Positions 56,874 through 64,000 of a stretch of 64,000 nucleotides of DNA are shown piece by piece (positions within the stretch are counted from its first letter, which is position 1; each line of letters starts with the position of its first letter). The stretch is from Helicobacter sp. 10-6591 (GTDB taxonomy: Bacteria; Campylobacterota; Campylobacteria; Campylobacterales; Helicobacteraceae). Location of the stretch: the NCBI RefSeq assembly GCF_003288805.1, contig NZ_NHYK01000001.1:92811-156810 (forward strand). The letters run 5' to 3'. The notes under the pieces are model-generated. The model was not told the DNA's origin. It saw only the letters and a list, made by a program, of their open reading frames with translations, and did not search any database. Position numbers and translations under genes: made by a program.

Positions 56874-58145
56874 GTGGAATATAGAGAATTTTTTGAACGC
56901 GTAAAGGGCTTTTTGGAACAAGCAGAGATTCACAAAAGGCGTGGGAATAATGACTTTAATCCCTATCTTGAAATGTGGAGTGAAAGTAATGAAGTAAAAC
57001 TTCATAGTGCGTTAATAAGTGGATTTTTAAACCCGCTAGGCAATCACTATCAAGGCGATGTATTTTTAGAAACATTTTTAGAATCTGTTGGGCTTAAAGC
57101 GTGGTTTGGCGATAGCAGTAATGCTAGGGTGCATAAAGAGTATGAAAACATTGATGTGTATATCGCTAATGGAAAGAGACATATCATTGTAGAGAATAAG
57201 ATTTGGGGAAAAGATCAAGATAGGCAGATTGAGCGGTATATTGAGATAATAGCAAAAGAGCAAAGCAGAGATTTTAATGATGATATGGAATCTAATGAGC
57301 TAGAATCTAGCGAAAGTGAAACACCACAAGAGCAAGGTGCGTCTTATGACAATATCGCTGTGCTTTACCTAGCCCCTTATAAACGAAATCCTTCAGGGTA
57401 TAGTTTAGGCAAATGGGAAATACAAGGGGATTCTCTTGTAAATGGAGATAATAAAGTGAGATTTAAGGCTATCACTTATAAAGGAGAGATTCTAAAATGG
57501 ATAGAAAACTCACAAGCAAAAGTTGGGTGCATCACAAGCCTAAATGCCGCATTGCTCTTTTATAAAGATGTCGTGCAAATCATTACAAATACAAAGGAAA
57601 ACACAATGAGTATAGAGAAGTTTTTGACAGAGAACAAAGGCAGTATTGAAGGGAATATGAAAATAGTCTTTGAGATTCTAGAAAATAAAGACAAAATTAT
57701 AGAATCTTATTGCGAAGCGATTGTAGAAAAATGTAGAGAACAAATTGAAAGCAAAGACTTTGAGATTGTTAAGACGAGCAAGGATGAAAAAATGGGTAGG
57801 TGGAATAGAATTGATTTAAGCTATCCTTTTATGATTAAACCTAAAAATTGCGGTAAATATTATTTTGCCTTTTGTGTAGAACATTACATTCAAAAAGAGA
57901 AATATAATTGCTATGGTGTGCGGATTTTTGAGCAAGATTCAGATTCTAATATGGATGATAATATATCTAGCAAAATCATAGAATATTTAAATGTCGAATA
58001 TATTTGGTGGCTTGACGACAATCAAAAATTTTGGTGGTATGAGCTTGATACATCAATAGCAGAGTTAGAATCTAAACTACAAGAATTTTTAGATTCTAAC
58101 AAGATTAAAGCCTTAAATGAAAAGCTTAAAGAATATCAAGCATAG
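56874..58145 (+). CDS. PD-(D/E)XK nuclease-family protein (PDDEXK_4-like), putative defence
   Basis: The 423-residue protein starts at GTG after AAAGGG. Its N-terminal half shows ESNEVKLHSALISGFLNP, FLETFLESVG, NIDVYIANGK and IIVENKIWGKDQDRQIERY. The D...E-N-K arrangement is the PD-(D/E)XK core of the PF14281-type proteins often seen in defence islands. The second half is alpha/beta with no motif I recognise. It is 92 bases after the DUF2779 gene and ends at a strong stem-loop, so the two form one cassette. Target and trigger unknown. Confidence 0.7.
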   Translation: MEYREFFERVKGFLEQAEIHKRRGNNDFNPYLEMWSESNEVKLHSALISGFLNPLGNHYQGDVFLETFLESVGLKAWFGDSSNARVHKEYENIDVYIANGKRHIIVENKIWGKDQDRQIERYIEIIAKEQSRDFNDDMESNELESSESETPQEQGASYDNIAVLYLAPYKRNPSGYSLGKWEIQGDSLVNGDNKVRFKAITYKGEILKWIENSQAKVGCITSLNAALLFYKDVVQIITNTKENTMSIEKFLTENKGSIEGNMKIVFEILENKDKIIESYCEAIVEKCREQIESKDFEIVKTSKDEKMGRWNRIDLSYPFMIKPKNCGKYYFAFCVEHYIQKEKYNCYGVRIFEQDSDSNMDDNISSKIIEYLNVEYIWWLDDNQKFWWYELDTSIAELESKLQEFLDSNKIKALNEKLKEYQA

Positions 58146-58157
58146 CAACATAACCCA

Positions 58158-58187
58158 CACAAAATAAGTTTCTAATCTTATTTTGTG
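58158..58187 (+). terminator. Stem-loop after the inserted nuclease cassette
   Basis: CACAAAATAAG pairs perfectly over 11 bases with CTTATTTTGTG, with an 8-base loop, 12 bases after the PD-(D/E)XK gene's stop. No T-run follows, so it may act as a weak or bidirectional terminator. Confidence 0.5.
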
Positions 58188-58258
58188 AGCTCAAAATCCG
58201 CAAATATTCTAAAAAACTTCAATCCTTTGTCATAACGCTGTCAAGAGATCATGTTAAT

Positions 58259-59679
58259 ATTACAAAGAATTATTTTTAAAAAATGCCCTTGTTTTAAAAG
58301 AAATCGTTGAGCTTTTTGCACCCTACAAACTCACGCAGAATTCTACCAATCAATTTTTAGGCAATCTCTTTGAATTGTTTTTACAAAAAGGTATGAAGCA
58401 AGATGAGGGGCAGTTTTTCACCCCTATGCAAATTTGCGAATTTATCGTGTATTCTCTCCCCTTAGATTCTATGCTAAGCACAAAACCTCTAAAAGTCATT
58501 GACTATGCGTGTGGTGCAGGACATTTTCTAAACACTTATGCCAACGAACTCAAACGCTACATTACGCAAGATTTAAAAGAGCATTACAAAAACATCTATG
58601 GAATCGAAAAAGAATACCGCTTAAGCAAAGTTTCCAAAGTCTCAAGTGCTATGTATGGGCAAAATGAAATCAATATCTTATACGCCGATGCCCTCTCAAG
58701 CTTTGAGTTAGCCAACACAAGAGTTTTGGAAGGTCAAAAGCCAAAACCACAGATTCAATCACGCAGCTTTGATTTACTCATCGCCAATCCACCCTATTCT
58801 GTCAAAGGCTTCCTAGAAACGCTAAGCCCAAAATCCAGAAAAACCTATGAACTTTTTAATACCGACATCAATATAGAATCTAACAATTCCATTGAATGCT
58901 TTTTTATCGAGAGAGCCAAACAAATTCTAAAAGACAATGCAAAAGCCGCTATCATTTTGCCAAGCTCCATTTTAAACAAAGATTCTATCTACAAATCCAC
59001 ACGAGAAATACTTTTCCAAAACTTTGATTTTATCGCTATTGCAGAGCTTGGAAGCCAAACCTTTGGTGCAACAGGCACAAACACTATTATTTTATTTTTA
59101 CGCAAAAAAGAAACTTTTAGACAAGAAGAAAGCGTTGTCTCCCAAGACTACAGCCTTATAAAAGAACGCTTAGAATCAGAAAATCTACAAGACAATGATG
59201 ATTTTTATCAAAATTATCTAAGTGCATATTGTGATTTTAGAGAGTTTAACAAAGAGCATTTTTTAAGCTTTTTGGAGGGAAATCTTAATGATGAGATTCT
59301 AAAGCTTGATGCTTTCAAAGAATATCTCAATGCGTTTAAGCAAACAAGTGAATACAAAGTGGAGTTTAATAAGGCGATAAGTTTAAATCCTAGCAATTCA
59401 CAAGGTGAGGGCAAGGCACAAAATCCCTTTGAAAATTGTAAATATGAGCTTGTGAAAATGAGTGAGCTTATGCAAGACAGCAAAATTGCATTAGATATAC
59501 AAAGTGCTAAACGACCAAAAGGTGGTGTTGGCAACTATACAGAGGGGCATTAAGTTTAGGGGGCGAACATATAGACAATAAAAGCGGTTATGTGAAAATG
59601 CAAACACCCAAATATGTGTCCCTGATACAAATTCTTAAACTTACAGATAATGCATTCTCAAAGTTACTGATACATTTTT
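58259..59679 (+). pseudogene. 3' part of the broken restriction-methylation gene: N6-adenine methylase domain, truncated
   Basis: In-frame homology resumes right after a stop at 58255-58257 with FLKNALVLKEIVELF and then QFLGNLFELFLQKGMKQDEGQFFTP, where type I/IIG methylase domains begin. SAM motif I is DYACGAGHFLN and the catalytic motif IANPPYSV, so the domain is an N6-adenine methylase. The longest start-to-stop frame covers 58375-59553. A second frameshift at GGGG (59544-59547) precedes homology in another frame (ALSLGGEHIDNKSG), which then ends abruptly at about 59620, so the specificity domain is gone. With the 5' part missing and the frame broken, activity is unlikely. Confidence 0.82.
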
Positions 59680-59723
59680 AATAAGTTATGTGCCAGAATG
59701 TGTTTTAATGCTAATATTTTCTT

Positions 59724-60218
59724 ATGAATGACTGCAAAAGCTTTAAACCATCAATAGATAATCATTCTAAAATTCTTATTTTAGGATCAATGCCGGGGGT
59801 AAAATCATTGGCAGAACAGCAATATTATGCTCATCCGCAAAACAGATTTTGGAAAGTTATGGGTAATATTTGTAATGAACCTAAATTGCATGAATATAGT
59901 TATGGATTAAAATTAACAACTTTACTTAAAAATAATATTGCACTTTGGGACACAATAAAATCCTGTGATCGTGAGGGAAGCTTGGATTCTGACATTCAAG
60001 ATGAAACCCCAAATGACATTAAAAGTTTGTTGAACAAATATCCCAGTATTAAAACAATTTGCTTAAACGGCAACAAATCTTATTCTGTGTTTAAGAAATA
60101 TTTTCCGAATTTATTAGAAAAATATAATTGCCACAAAATGCCTTCAACCAGCCCTGCAAATGCCAGATACAGTTTGGATACCCTTATAAAAGAGTGGGCT
60201 ATAATTGTGTTGAAATGA
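59724..60218 (+). CDS. Hypoxanthine/deoxyinosine-DNA glycosylase-like (uracil-DNA-glycosylase superfamily)
   Basis: The 164-residue protein has the superfamily motifs of small hypoxanthine-DNA glycosylases: ILGSMPGVKSLAEQQYYAHP near residue 19-38, then RFWKVMG, ALWDTIKSCDREGSLDS, and the C-terminal PSTSPANARYS, which reads minor-groove DNA. It would excise deaminated bases such as hypoxanthine. Its 3' end overlaps the convergent hsdS by 20 bases. It lies between the wrecked restriction gene and the type I locus; a role in defence is only speculation. Confidence 0.8.
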   Translation: MNDCKSFKPSIDNHSKILILGSMPGVKSLAEQQYYAHPQNRFWKVMGNICNEPKLHEYSYGLKLTTLLKNNIALWDTIKSCDREGSLDSDIQDETPNDIKSLLNKYPSIKTICLNGNKSYSVFKKYFPNLLEKYNCHKMPSTSPANARYSLDTLIKEWAIIVLK

Positions 60219-61374
60219 TTTTTTCCTCAATATTTACCCCTGAAACATCAATTTCACCACTCATTAACTTCGGTAATAACGTGTCCCGAAGTTGAATTAA
60301 ATGTTCGTTTTCAATCTCGTTTTCTAAAATTTTATTTATGAATGGTTTTATTATTGAAGAAAGATTGTCAAATATGTCTTTTTTGAAAGTTATTTCAAAT
60401 TTTGCAATATCATTCATTACTATATATGGAACTGCTGAACCATGAGTTCCACCCATAATGTTTTTTTGTAAAACATTTTTTATAATGATATACAGTAAAT
60501 AAATGTAGTCTTTATTTATATTTTCTAAACTTATACAAGCATACGTTCTTTGATATAAATCAAATTTTCCATCATAAAATCTTGTTCTTCCTGTATATGC
60601 TCCGTTTCCTGCAATAATTATTGCAGGACCATCATGGATATAACTATTTATTAATAATGGTTTAGGACCACATGTAAAAAATTTATTTTTGCCATTTTCA
60701 TCATTTTCATTTGCATTCTTACGACCAGTAAAAATATTACAAAATTCATCAAGAGTTTTAATTTCCCAATCATCAGGCATGGTGCCACCGAATGGTTCGA
60801 AATCCACAAACCAAGACTTGAAAATCGCTTGGGCTTGTTGTTCTAAATTATTATTTATCGAATTATTTAATTCGATTTTGTCATCAAGCGCACCCAAAAC
60901 CTTTGCTATTTTTTGTTGGGTTTCAAGAGGTGGTAGCATTATATTCAAGTCTTTTACAACATCCGTTTGAACTCTCTGTCTGCCAGAAGAACCTACCATA
61001 GATTTTATTGCAGGTTCTCTTATTTGAGAACTTGTAATTAAATAATAAAGATAGTCTGAGTCCGTTTCGTTTTCAATTGCTCTGAATACTATATATTCTG
61101 TTGAGCCGAAACCAATTTCGTCATTATCTAAAATATCTACTTTTGCAGTCTTTCCATTTTCAAGACAAGGTGTAATTCTTGCCATAATAGTATCACCATT
61201 TCTGAATTTAGTTCCACCATTATATTTTTCTATTAAATAACCGGGAATTTTTTTACAAAATGGTAGCAAACCATCCATGGGAATTTTTTTTGATAGTTGC
61301 CCCTTTTTCAACGACTCAGCAGGATTAATTAATGCTACATCTTTTAATTTTGCTTCTTTCCAATTAGAGGCCAT
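60199..61374 (-). CDS. hsdS: Type I restriction-modification specificity subunit HsdS
   Basis: HsdS chooses the DNA sequence through two target recognition domains. In this 391-residue protein TRD1 occupies about residues 8-145 and ends near LPPLETQQKIAKVL, followed by a central conserved helix region (about 150-200, LNNSINNNLEQQAQAIFKSWF). TRD2 follows (about 200-345), then the C-terminal helix LRDTLLPKLMSGEI. The start region (61354-61464) and the central region (60775-60927) occur as inverted repeats at 63.3 and 63.9 kb in a second hsdS, so the two genes can recombine. It is downstream of hsdM on the same strand. Confidence 0.93.
   Translation of the reverse strand: MASNWKEAKLKDVALINPAESLKKGQLSKKIPMDGLLPFCKKIPGYLIEKYNGGTKFRNGDTIMARITPCLENGKTAKVDILDNDEIGFGSTEYIVFRAIENETDSDYLYYLITSSQIREPAIKSMVGSSGRQRVQTDVVKDLNIMLPPLETQQKIAKVLGALDDKIELNNSINNNLEQQAQAIFKSWFVDFEPFGGTMPDDWEIKTLDEFCNIFTGRKNANENDENGKNKFFTCGPKPLLINSYIHDGPAIIIAGNGAYTGRTRFYDGKFDLYQRTYACISLENINKDYIYLLYIIIKNVLQKNIMGGTHGSAVPYIVMNDIAKFEITFKKDIFDNLSSIIKPFINKILENEIENEHLIQLRDTLLPKLMSGEIDVSGVNIEEKIISTQL
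60775..60927 (-). repeat. Central inverted repeat, left copy (IR2)
   Basis: These 153 bases of the left hsdS conserved central region match the reverse complement of 63848-64000 with three mismatches. The right copy runs to the window edge, so the repeat may be longer. Confidence 0.9.
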
Positions 61375-61464
61375 TTTCTACTACCTTCTGTCCATGTTTA
61401 ACAAATCTTGTACTCTGCTTGAATTTCTTTTTATTTGACGATTTGTTAGATGATCTGATAAATC
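61354..61464 (-). repeat. N-terminal inverted repeat, left copy (IR1)
   Basis: This 111-base block covers the start of hsdS and the upstream leader and matches the reverse complement of 63281-63391 with one mismatch. It marks one edge of a possible invertible segment containing hsdM. Confidence 0.92.
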
Positions 61465-61470
61465 TGTCAC
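61381..61470 (-). CDS. Possible 29-aa peptide, truncated copy of the 61-aa protein
   Basis: A GTG frame 13 bases after the hsdM stop reads into a peptide sharing its C-terminal 27 residues (DLSDHLTNRQIKRN and on) with the 61-residue protein at 63179. The upstream half is missing because the inverted repeat edge cuts it. It may be an untranslated relic or an N-terminal-truncated helper between hsdM and hsdS. Confidence 0.35.
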   Translation of the reverse strand: MTDLSDHLTNRQIKRNSSRVQDLLNMDRR

Positions 61471-61483
61471 TATATTTTTTCTC

Positions 61484-62995
61484 CTACTTCACCTCAAACC
61501 CTATCGCGCTTAGATTTTTCTTGATTTCTTCTTGAAGTTCGTTAGATTTCGCAAACATTTCAGATAATTCACCCGTTAATCGTTGCATTTTATCCTCAAA
61601 CGGTTCGCCATCATCCTCTTGTTCTTCTATTCCAACATATCTACCCGGAGTTAAAATATAATCTTGTTTGGCAATATCTGCTGTTGATGTTACTGCACAA
61701 AAACCTTTGACATCTTCTAATATTCCTTCTTGGAATGCAGCAAAAGTATCTGCTAATTTTTGTATATCTTCATCTGTAAAATCTCTATGCTTTCTACTCA
61801 CCATATAGCCCATTTTACGGGCATCAATAAACAAGGTCTTGCCCTTTTGTTTTTTATTTTTAGATATAAACCAAAGAGTCACAGGAATTGTTACGCTATA
61901 AAAAAGTTGTGTCGGTAATGCGACAATGCCTTCAATCAAATCATCTTCTATAATTTTCTTTCTGATTTCACCCTCTCCGCTTGTTTGACTTGACAAAGCC
62001 CCATTAGCAAGAACAAGTCCAATTTTCCCATTTGGTGCTAGGTGGTGTATCATGTGCTCAATCCAAGCAAAGTTAGCGTTCCCAGCAGGTGGAATACCAT
62101 ATTTCCAGCGTACATCTTCTTGTAGTTTATCTTGCCCCCAGTTTGAAAGATTAAACGGAGGGTTTGCCATAATAAAATCAGCTTTCAATGTCGGATGAAT
62201 ATCATTAAAGAAAGTATCAGCATGTGATGGCCCAAAATCTGCATCAATACCACGAATTGCCATATTCATTTTAGCCATTTTCCAAGTATCAGAGTTTGAC
62301 TCTTGCCCATATACGGATATTTTATCTCTATTTCCGCTATGCGCTTGTAAGAATTTTACAGACTGCACAAACATTCCACCTGAACCACAGCAAGGATCAT
62401 AAACTCTGCAATTTTCAAACGGTTTAAGTATTGAAACTAATGTTTTAACAATACTTGATGGAGTATAAAATTCCCCGCCTTTTGTGCCTTCATAAGCAGC
62501 AAATTGGGCGATACAATATTCATAAGTTCTGCCTAATAAATCCTTGCTTTCTTCGGTATCATCCATTTTGATATTATTAGTGAATAAATCTACAACATCA
62601 CCTAATACTCTTTTATCTAAATCAGGAGAACCATAATTTTTAGGAAGAACACCTTTGAGAGATTTATTTTCTTTTTCGATTGCAAGCATGGCATCATCAA
62701 TAACTTTTCCGATTTCAGGAGTATGTGCGTTTTGTGAAATTTTTGACCAGCGGGCTTCTTGCGGCACAAAGAAAATGTTTTCTGCTAAATATTCGTCTTT
62801 GTCGTTTTCAAAGCCATCACCTTCTTTTAAAAGTTGTTGGTATTTTTTATCAAACACACTTGAGATATAACGCAAGAAAATTAAACCCACTATGACTTTT
62901 CTATATTCAGCAGCTGGAATATGCCCCCACAATACACAAGCTGCTTTCCATAATTGCTCTTCAAATCCGATATTTGCATTATTCTTTTCAACCAT
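61484..62995 (-). CDS. hsdM: Type I restriction-modification methylase subunit HsdM
   Basis: The 503-residue N6-adenine methylase has the helical N-terminal HsdM domain (IGFEEQLWKAACVLWG), TPSSIVKTLVSIL, SAM motif I DPCCGSGGMFVQ and the catalytic motif ANPPFNLS. It forms the trimer M2S with HsdS. I chose the ATG at 62995 after AAGAGG; the frame extends 15 codons upstream. It lies wholly between the two copies of IR1, so inversion would place it in front of either hsdS. No hsdR is in the window. Confidence 0.94.
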   Translation of the reverse strand: MVEKNNANIGFEEQLWKAACVLWGHIPAAEYRKVIVGLIFLRYISSVFDKKYQQLLKEGDGFENDKDEYLAENIFFVPQEARWSKISQNAHTPEIGKVIDDAMLAIEKENKSLKGVLPKNYGSPDLDKRVLGDVVDLFTNNIKMDDTEESKDLLGRTYEYCIAQFAAYEGTKGGEFYTPSSIVKTLVSILKPFENCRVYDPCCGSGGMFVQSVKFLQAHSGNRDKISVYGQESNSDTWKMAKMNMAIRGIDADFGPSHADTFFNDIHPTLKADFIMANPPFNLSNWGQDKLQEDVRWKYGIPPAGNANFAWIEHMIHHLAPNGKIGLVLANGALSSQTSGEGEIRKKIIEDDLIEGIVALPTQLFYSVTIPVTLWFISKNKKQKGKTLFIDARKMGYMVSRKHRDFTDEDIQKLADTFAAFQEGILEDVKGFCAVTSTADIAKQDYILTPGRYVGIEEQEDDGEPFEDKMQRLTGELSEMFAKSNELQEEIKKNLSAIGFEVK

Positions 62996-63178
62996 TGGAT
63001 ATCCTCTTATTTTTTGCACATCACAATTTACTTTTCCCATGATAAATATATCACAAACACCAAAATAAGGCAGCTTTGTAACACTTCTGGGATAATTTTA
63101 ACTATGATATGACTTACTGAAATGATAAAATAAAATATTTTGTTTTTTACTTTGTTTGAATATAAAAAAGGAGAAACT

Positions 63179-63364
63179 ATGCAACAAGAATGTATTACTG
63201 AAACTGCACAACATTACAGAGTAACTATTACAACAATGCTTACCTCAATGAATAAAGAAGTAAAACATATAATAGCAGATGATTTATCAGATCATCTAAC
63301 AAATCGTCAAATAAAAAGAAATTCAAGCAGAGTACAAGATTTGTTAAACATGGACAGAAGGTAG
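63179..63364 (+). CDS. Unknown 61-aa protein upstream of second hsdS
   Basis: A short frame starting at ATG after AAAGGAG encodes a polar, charged protein (ITETAQHYRVTITTMLTSMN, then ADDLSDHLTNRQ). I recognise no family. Its last 28 codons lie in IR1, so a C-terminal copy sits between hsdM and the other hsdS. It reads divergently from hsdM across a shared upstream region (62996-63178), and six bases before the second hsdS. It could be a DNA-binding regulator or helper of the type I system. Confidence 0.55.
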   Translation: MQQECITETAQHYRVTITTMLTSMNKEVKHIIADDLSDHLTNRQIKRNSSRVQDLLNMDRR

Positions 63365-63391
63365 TAGAAAATGACCTCTAATTGGAAAGAA
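63281..63391 (+). repeat. N-terminal inverted repeat, right copy (IR1)
   Basis: Reverse complement of 61354-61464 over 111 bases with one mismatch. It covers the end of the 61-residue protein gene and the first seven codons of the second hsdS. Confidence 0.92.
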
Positions 63392-64000
63392 TATAAAATT
63401 GAAGATTTGAATATTCAAGTAATCGATGGGGACAGAGGGAAAAATTATCCTAATAAACAAGAGTTATTAAATTCAGGCGATTGTTTGTTTTTATCTGCGC
63501 AGAATGTAACCAAAAAAGGCTTTAATTTTAGCGAAACCCAATGGATAACAAAAGAAAAAGATAGTATATTGAGAAATGGAAAATTATCGTACGGCGATAT
63601 TGTTATTACGACGAGAGGTACTGTTGGGAATGTAGCACTATACTCTAATGATATTAAATATACCGATGTACGGATAAATTCTGGAATGTTAATTGTAAGG
63701 TGTGATGAAACGCTAAGTAATAAATATCTTTATTTTGTTTTATCAAGTGATTTTTTTGCTAAAAAGATATTATTAATGCAATCGGGAACAGCTCAACCGC
63801 AATTACCCAAATCACATTTTTTAAAAATGAGCATTCCATTACCTCCACTTGAAACCCAACAAAAAATAGCAAAGGTTTTGAGTGCGATTGATGACAAAAT
63901 TGAATTAAATAATTCGATAAATAATAATTTAGAACAACAAGCCCAAGCGATTTTCAAGTCTTGGTTTGTGGATTTCGAACCATTCGGTGGCACCATGCCT
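63371..64000 (+). CDS. hsdS: Second HsdS specificity subunit, 3' end outside window
   Basis: The frame opens with MTSNWKEYKIEDL and includes a first target recognition domain (about residues 8-155) unlike that of the other hsdS. It is followed by the conserved central region (PLPPLETQQKIAKVL, then LNNSINNNLEQQ), nearly identical to the first hsdS in inverted orientation. At least 210 codons lie in the window. Its TRD2 is unknown. The opposite orientation and two repeat pairs indicate a shuffling partner. Confidence 0.92.
   Translation, partial: MTSNWKEYKIEDLNIQVIDGDRGKNYPNKQELLNSGDCLFLSAQNVTKKGFNFSETQWITKEKDSILRNGKLSYGDIVITTRGTVGNVALYSNDIKYTDVRINSGMLIVRCDETLSNKYLYFVLSSDFFAKKILLMQSGTAQPQLPKSHFLKMSIPLPPLETQQKIAKVLSAIDDKIELNNSINNNLEQQAQAIFKSWFVDFEPFGGTMP
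63848..64000 (+). repeat. Central inverted repeat, right copy (IR2), runs off window
   Basis: Reverse complement of 60775-60927 with three mismatches in 153 bases, encoding the central conserved region of the second hsdS. The true right end cannot be seen. Confidence 0.9.

Noticed and set aside
54546..59679. Treating the split restriction gene as a working type I or IIG enzyme
   Set aside because: Two frameshifts, an internal cassette, a missing linker and a lost specificity domain make function very unlikely.
1..64000. tRNA, rRNA, CRISPR array, transposase or prophage genes
   Set aside because: Looked for in the gaps and among the protein frames; none could be supported.

Overview
The window is a low-GC epsilonproteobacterial chromosome segment, almost certainly from a Helicobacter, most like an enterohepatic species. 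Several gene neighbourhoods are recognisable from that genus: oorDABC, hisC-fliF-fliG-fliH-dxs, the crdA-crdB-czcB-czcA copper-efflux block, tig-clpP-def-comM, a fucosyltransferase with a poly-C tract, and a glutamine synthetase without the adenylylation tyrosine. These calls rest on reading the translations; no database search was possible.

Layout. 1-4.3 kb: the end of a lytic transglycosylase gene, then bpt, thiE and an alpha/beta-hydrolase, facing a methyltransferase-MATE exporter pair. 4.6-11.4 kb (minus strand): phosphomannomutase/phosphoglucomutase, pyrC, waaA, then oorDABC (2-oxoglutarate:acceptor oxidoreductase). 11.7-18.3 kb (plus): hisC, MS-ring and switch genes fliF/fliG/fliH, and dxs. 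18.4-24.2 kb: a periplasmic copper-binding protein and a tripartite RND metal exporter. 24.4-34.0 kb (minus): ammonia assimilation (glnA, gltB, gltD), with a GmrSD-type DUF262/DUF1524 nuclease gene lodged between gltB and gltD. 34.2-37.7 kb: lepA, a phase-variable alpha-1,2-fucosyltransferase that is out of frame here (10 C), and a MoeB/ThiF protein. 37.7-43.0 kb (minus): an aspartate aminotransferase followed by a sialidase-like protein, a small membrane protein and an LTA-synthase-like sulfatase, probably a surface-glycan module. 43.3-54.5 kb: cytochrome c553, alr, serB, comM, def, a degenerate GGDEF protein, clpP, tig, fliI, galE and purB.

54.5-64 kb is an accessory, defence-rich region. 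A single-chain restriction-methylation gene (type IIG / fused type I style) is a wreck. It carries two homopolymer frameshifts, has lost its 3' end, and is split by a cassette of two nuclease genes: a Cas4-like Fe-S nuclease fused to a DEDD exonuclease (DUF2779), and a PD-(D/E)XK protein. Next come a hypoxanthine-DNA-glycosylase-like gene and a type I methylase/specificity locus. That locus has two hsdS genes in opposite orientation, sharing two pairs of long inverted repeats, with hsdM inside the segment the repeats bound. This is the layout of an invertible, phase-variable specificity system. The second hsdS runs off the window, and no hsdR or recombinase is visible. The block from about 60.2 kb to the end entirely lacks the words GATTC/GAATC, which are frequent elsewhere in the window, consistent with recent acquisition.

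No tRNA, rRNA, CRISPR array, transposase or prophage gene was found.
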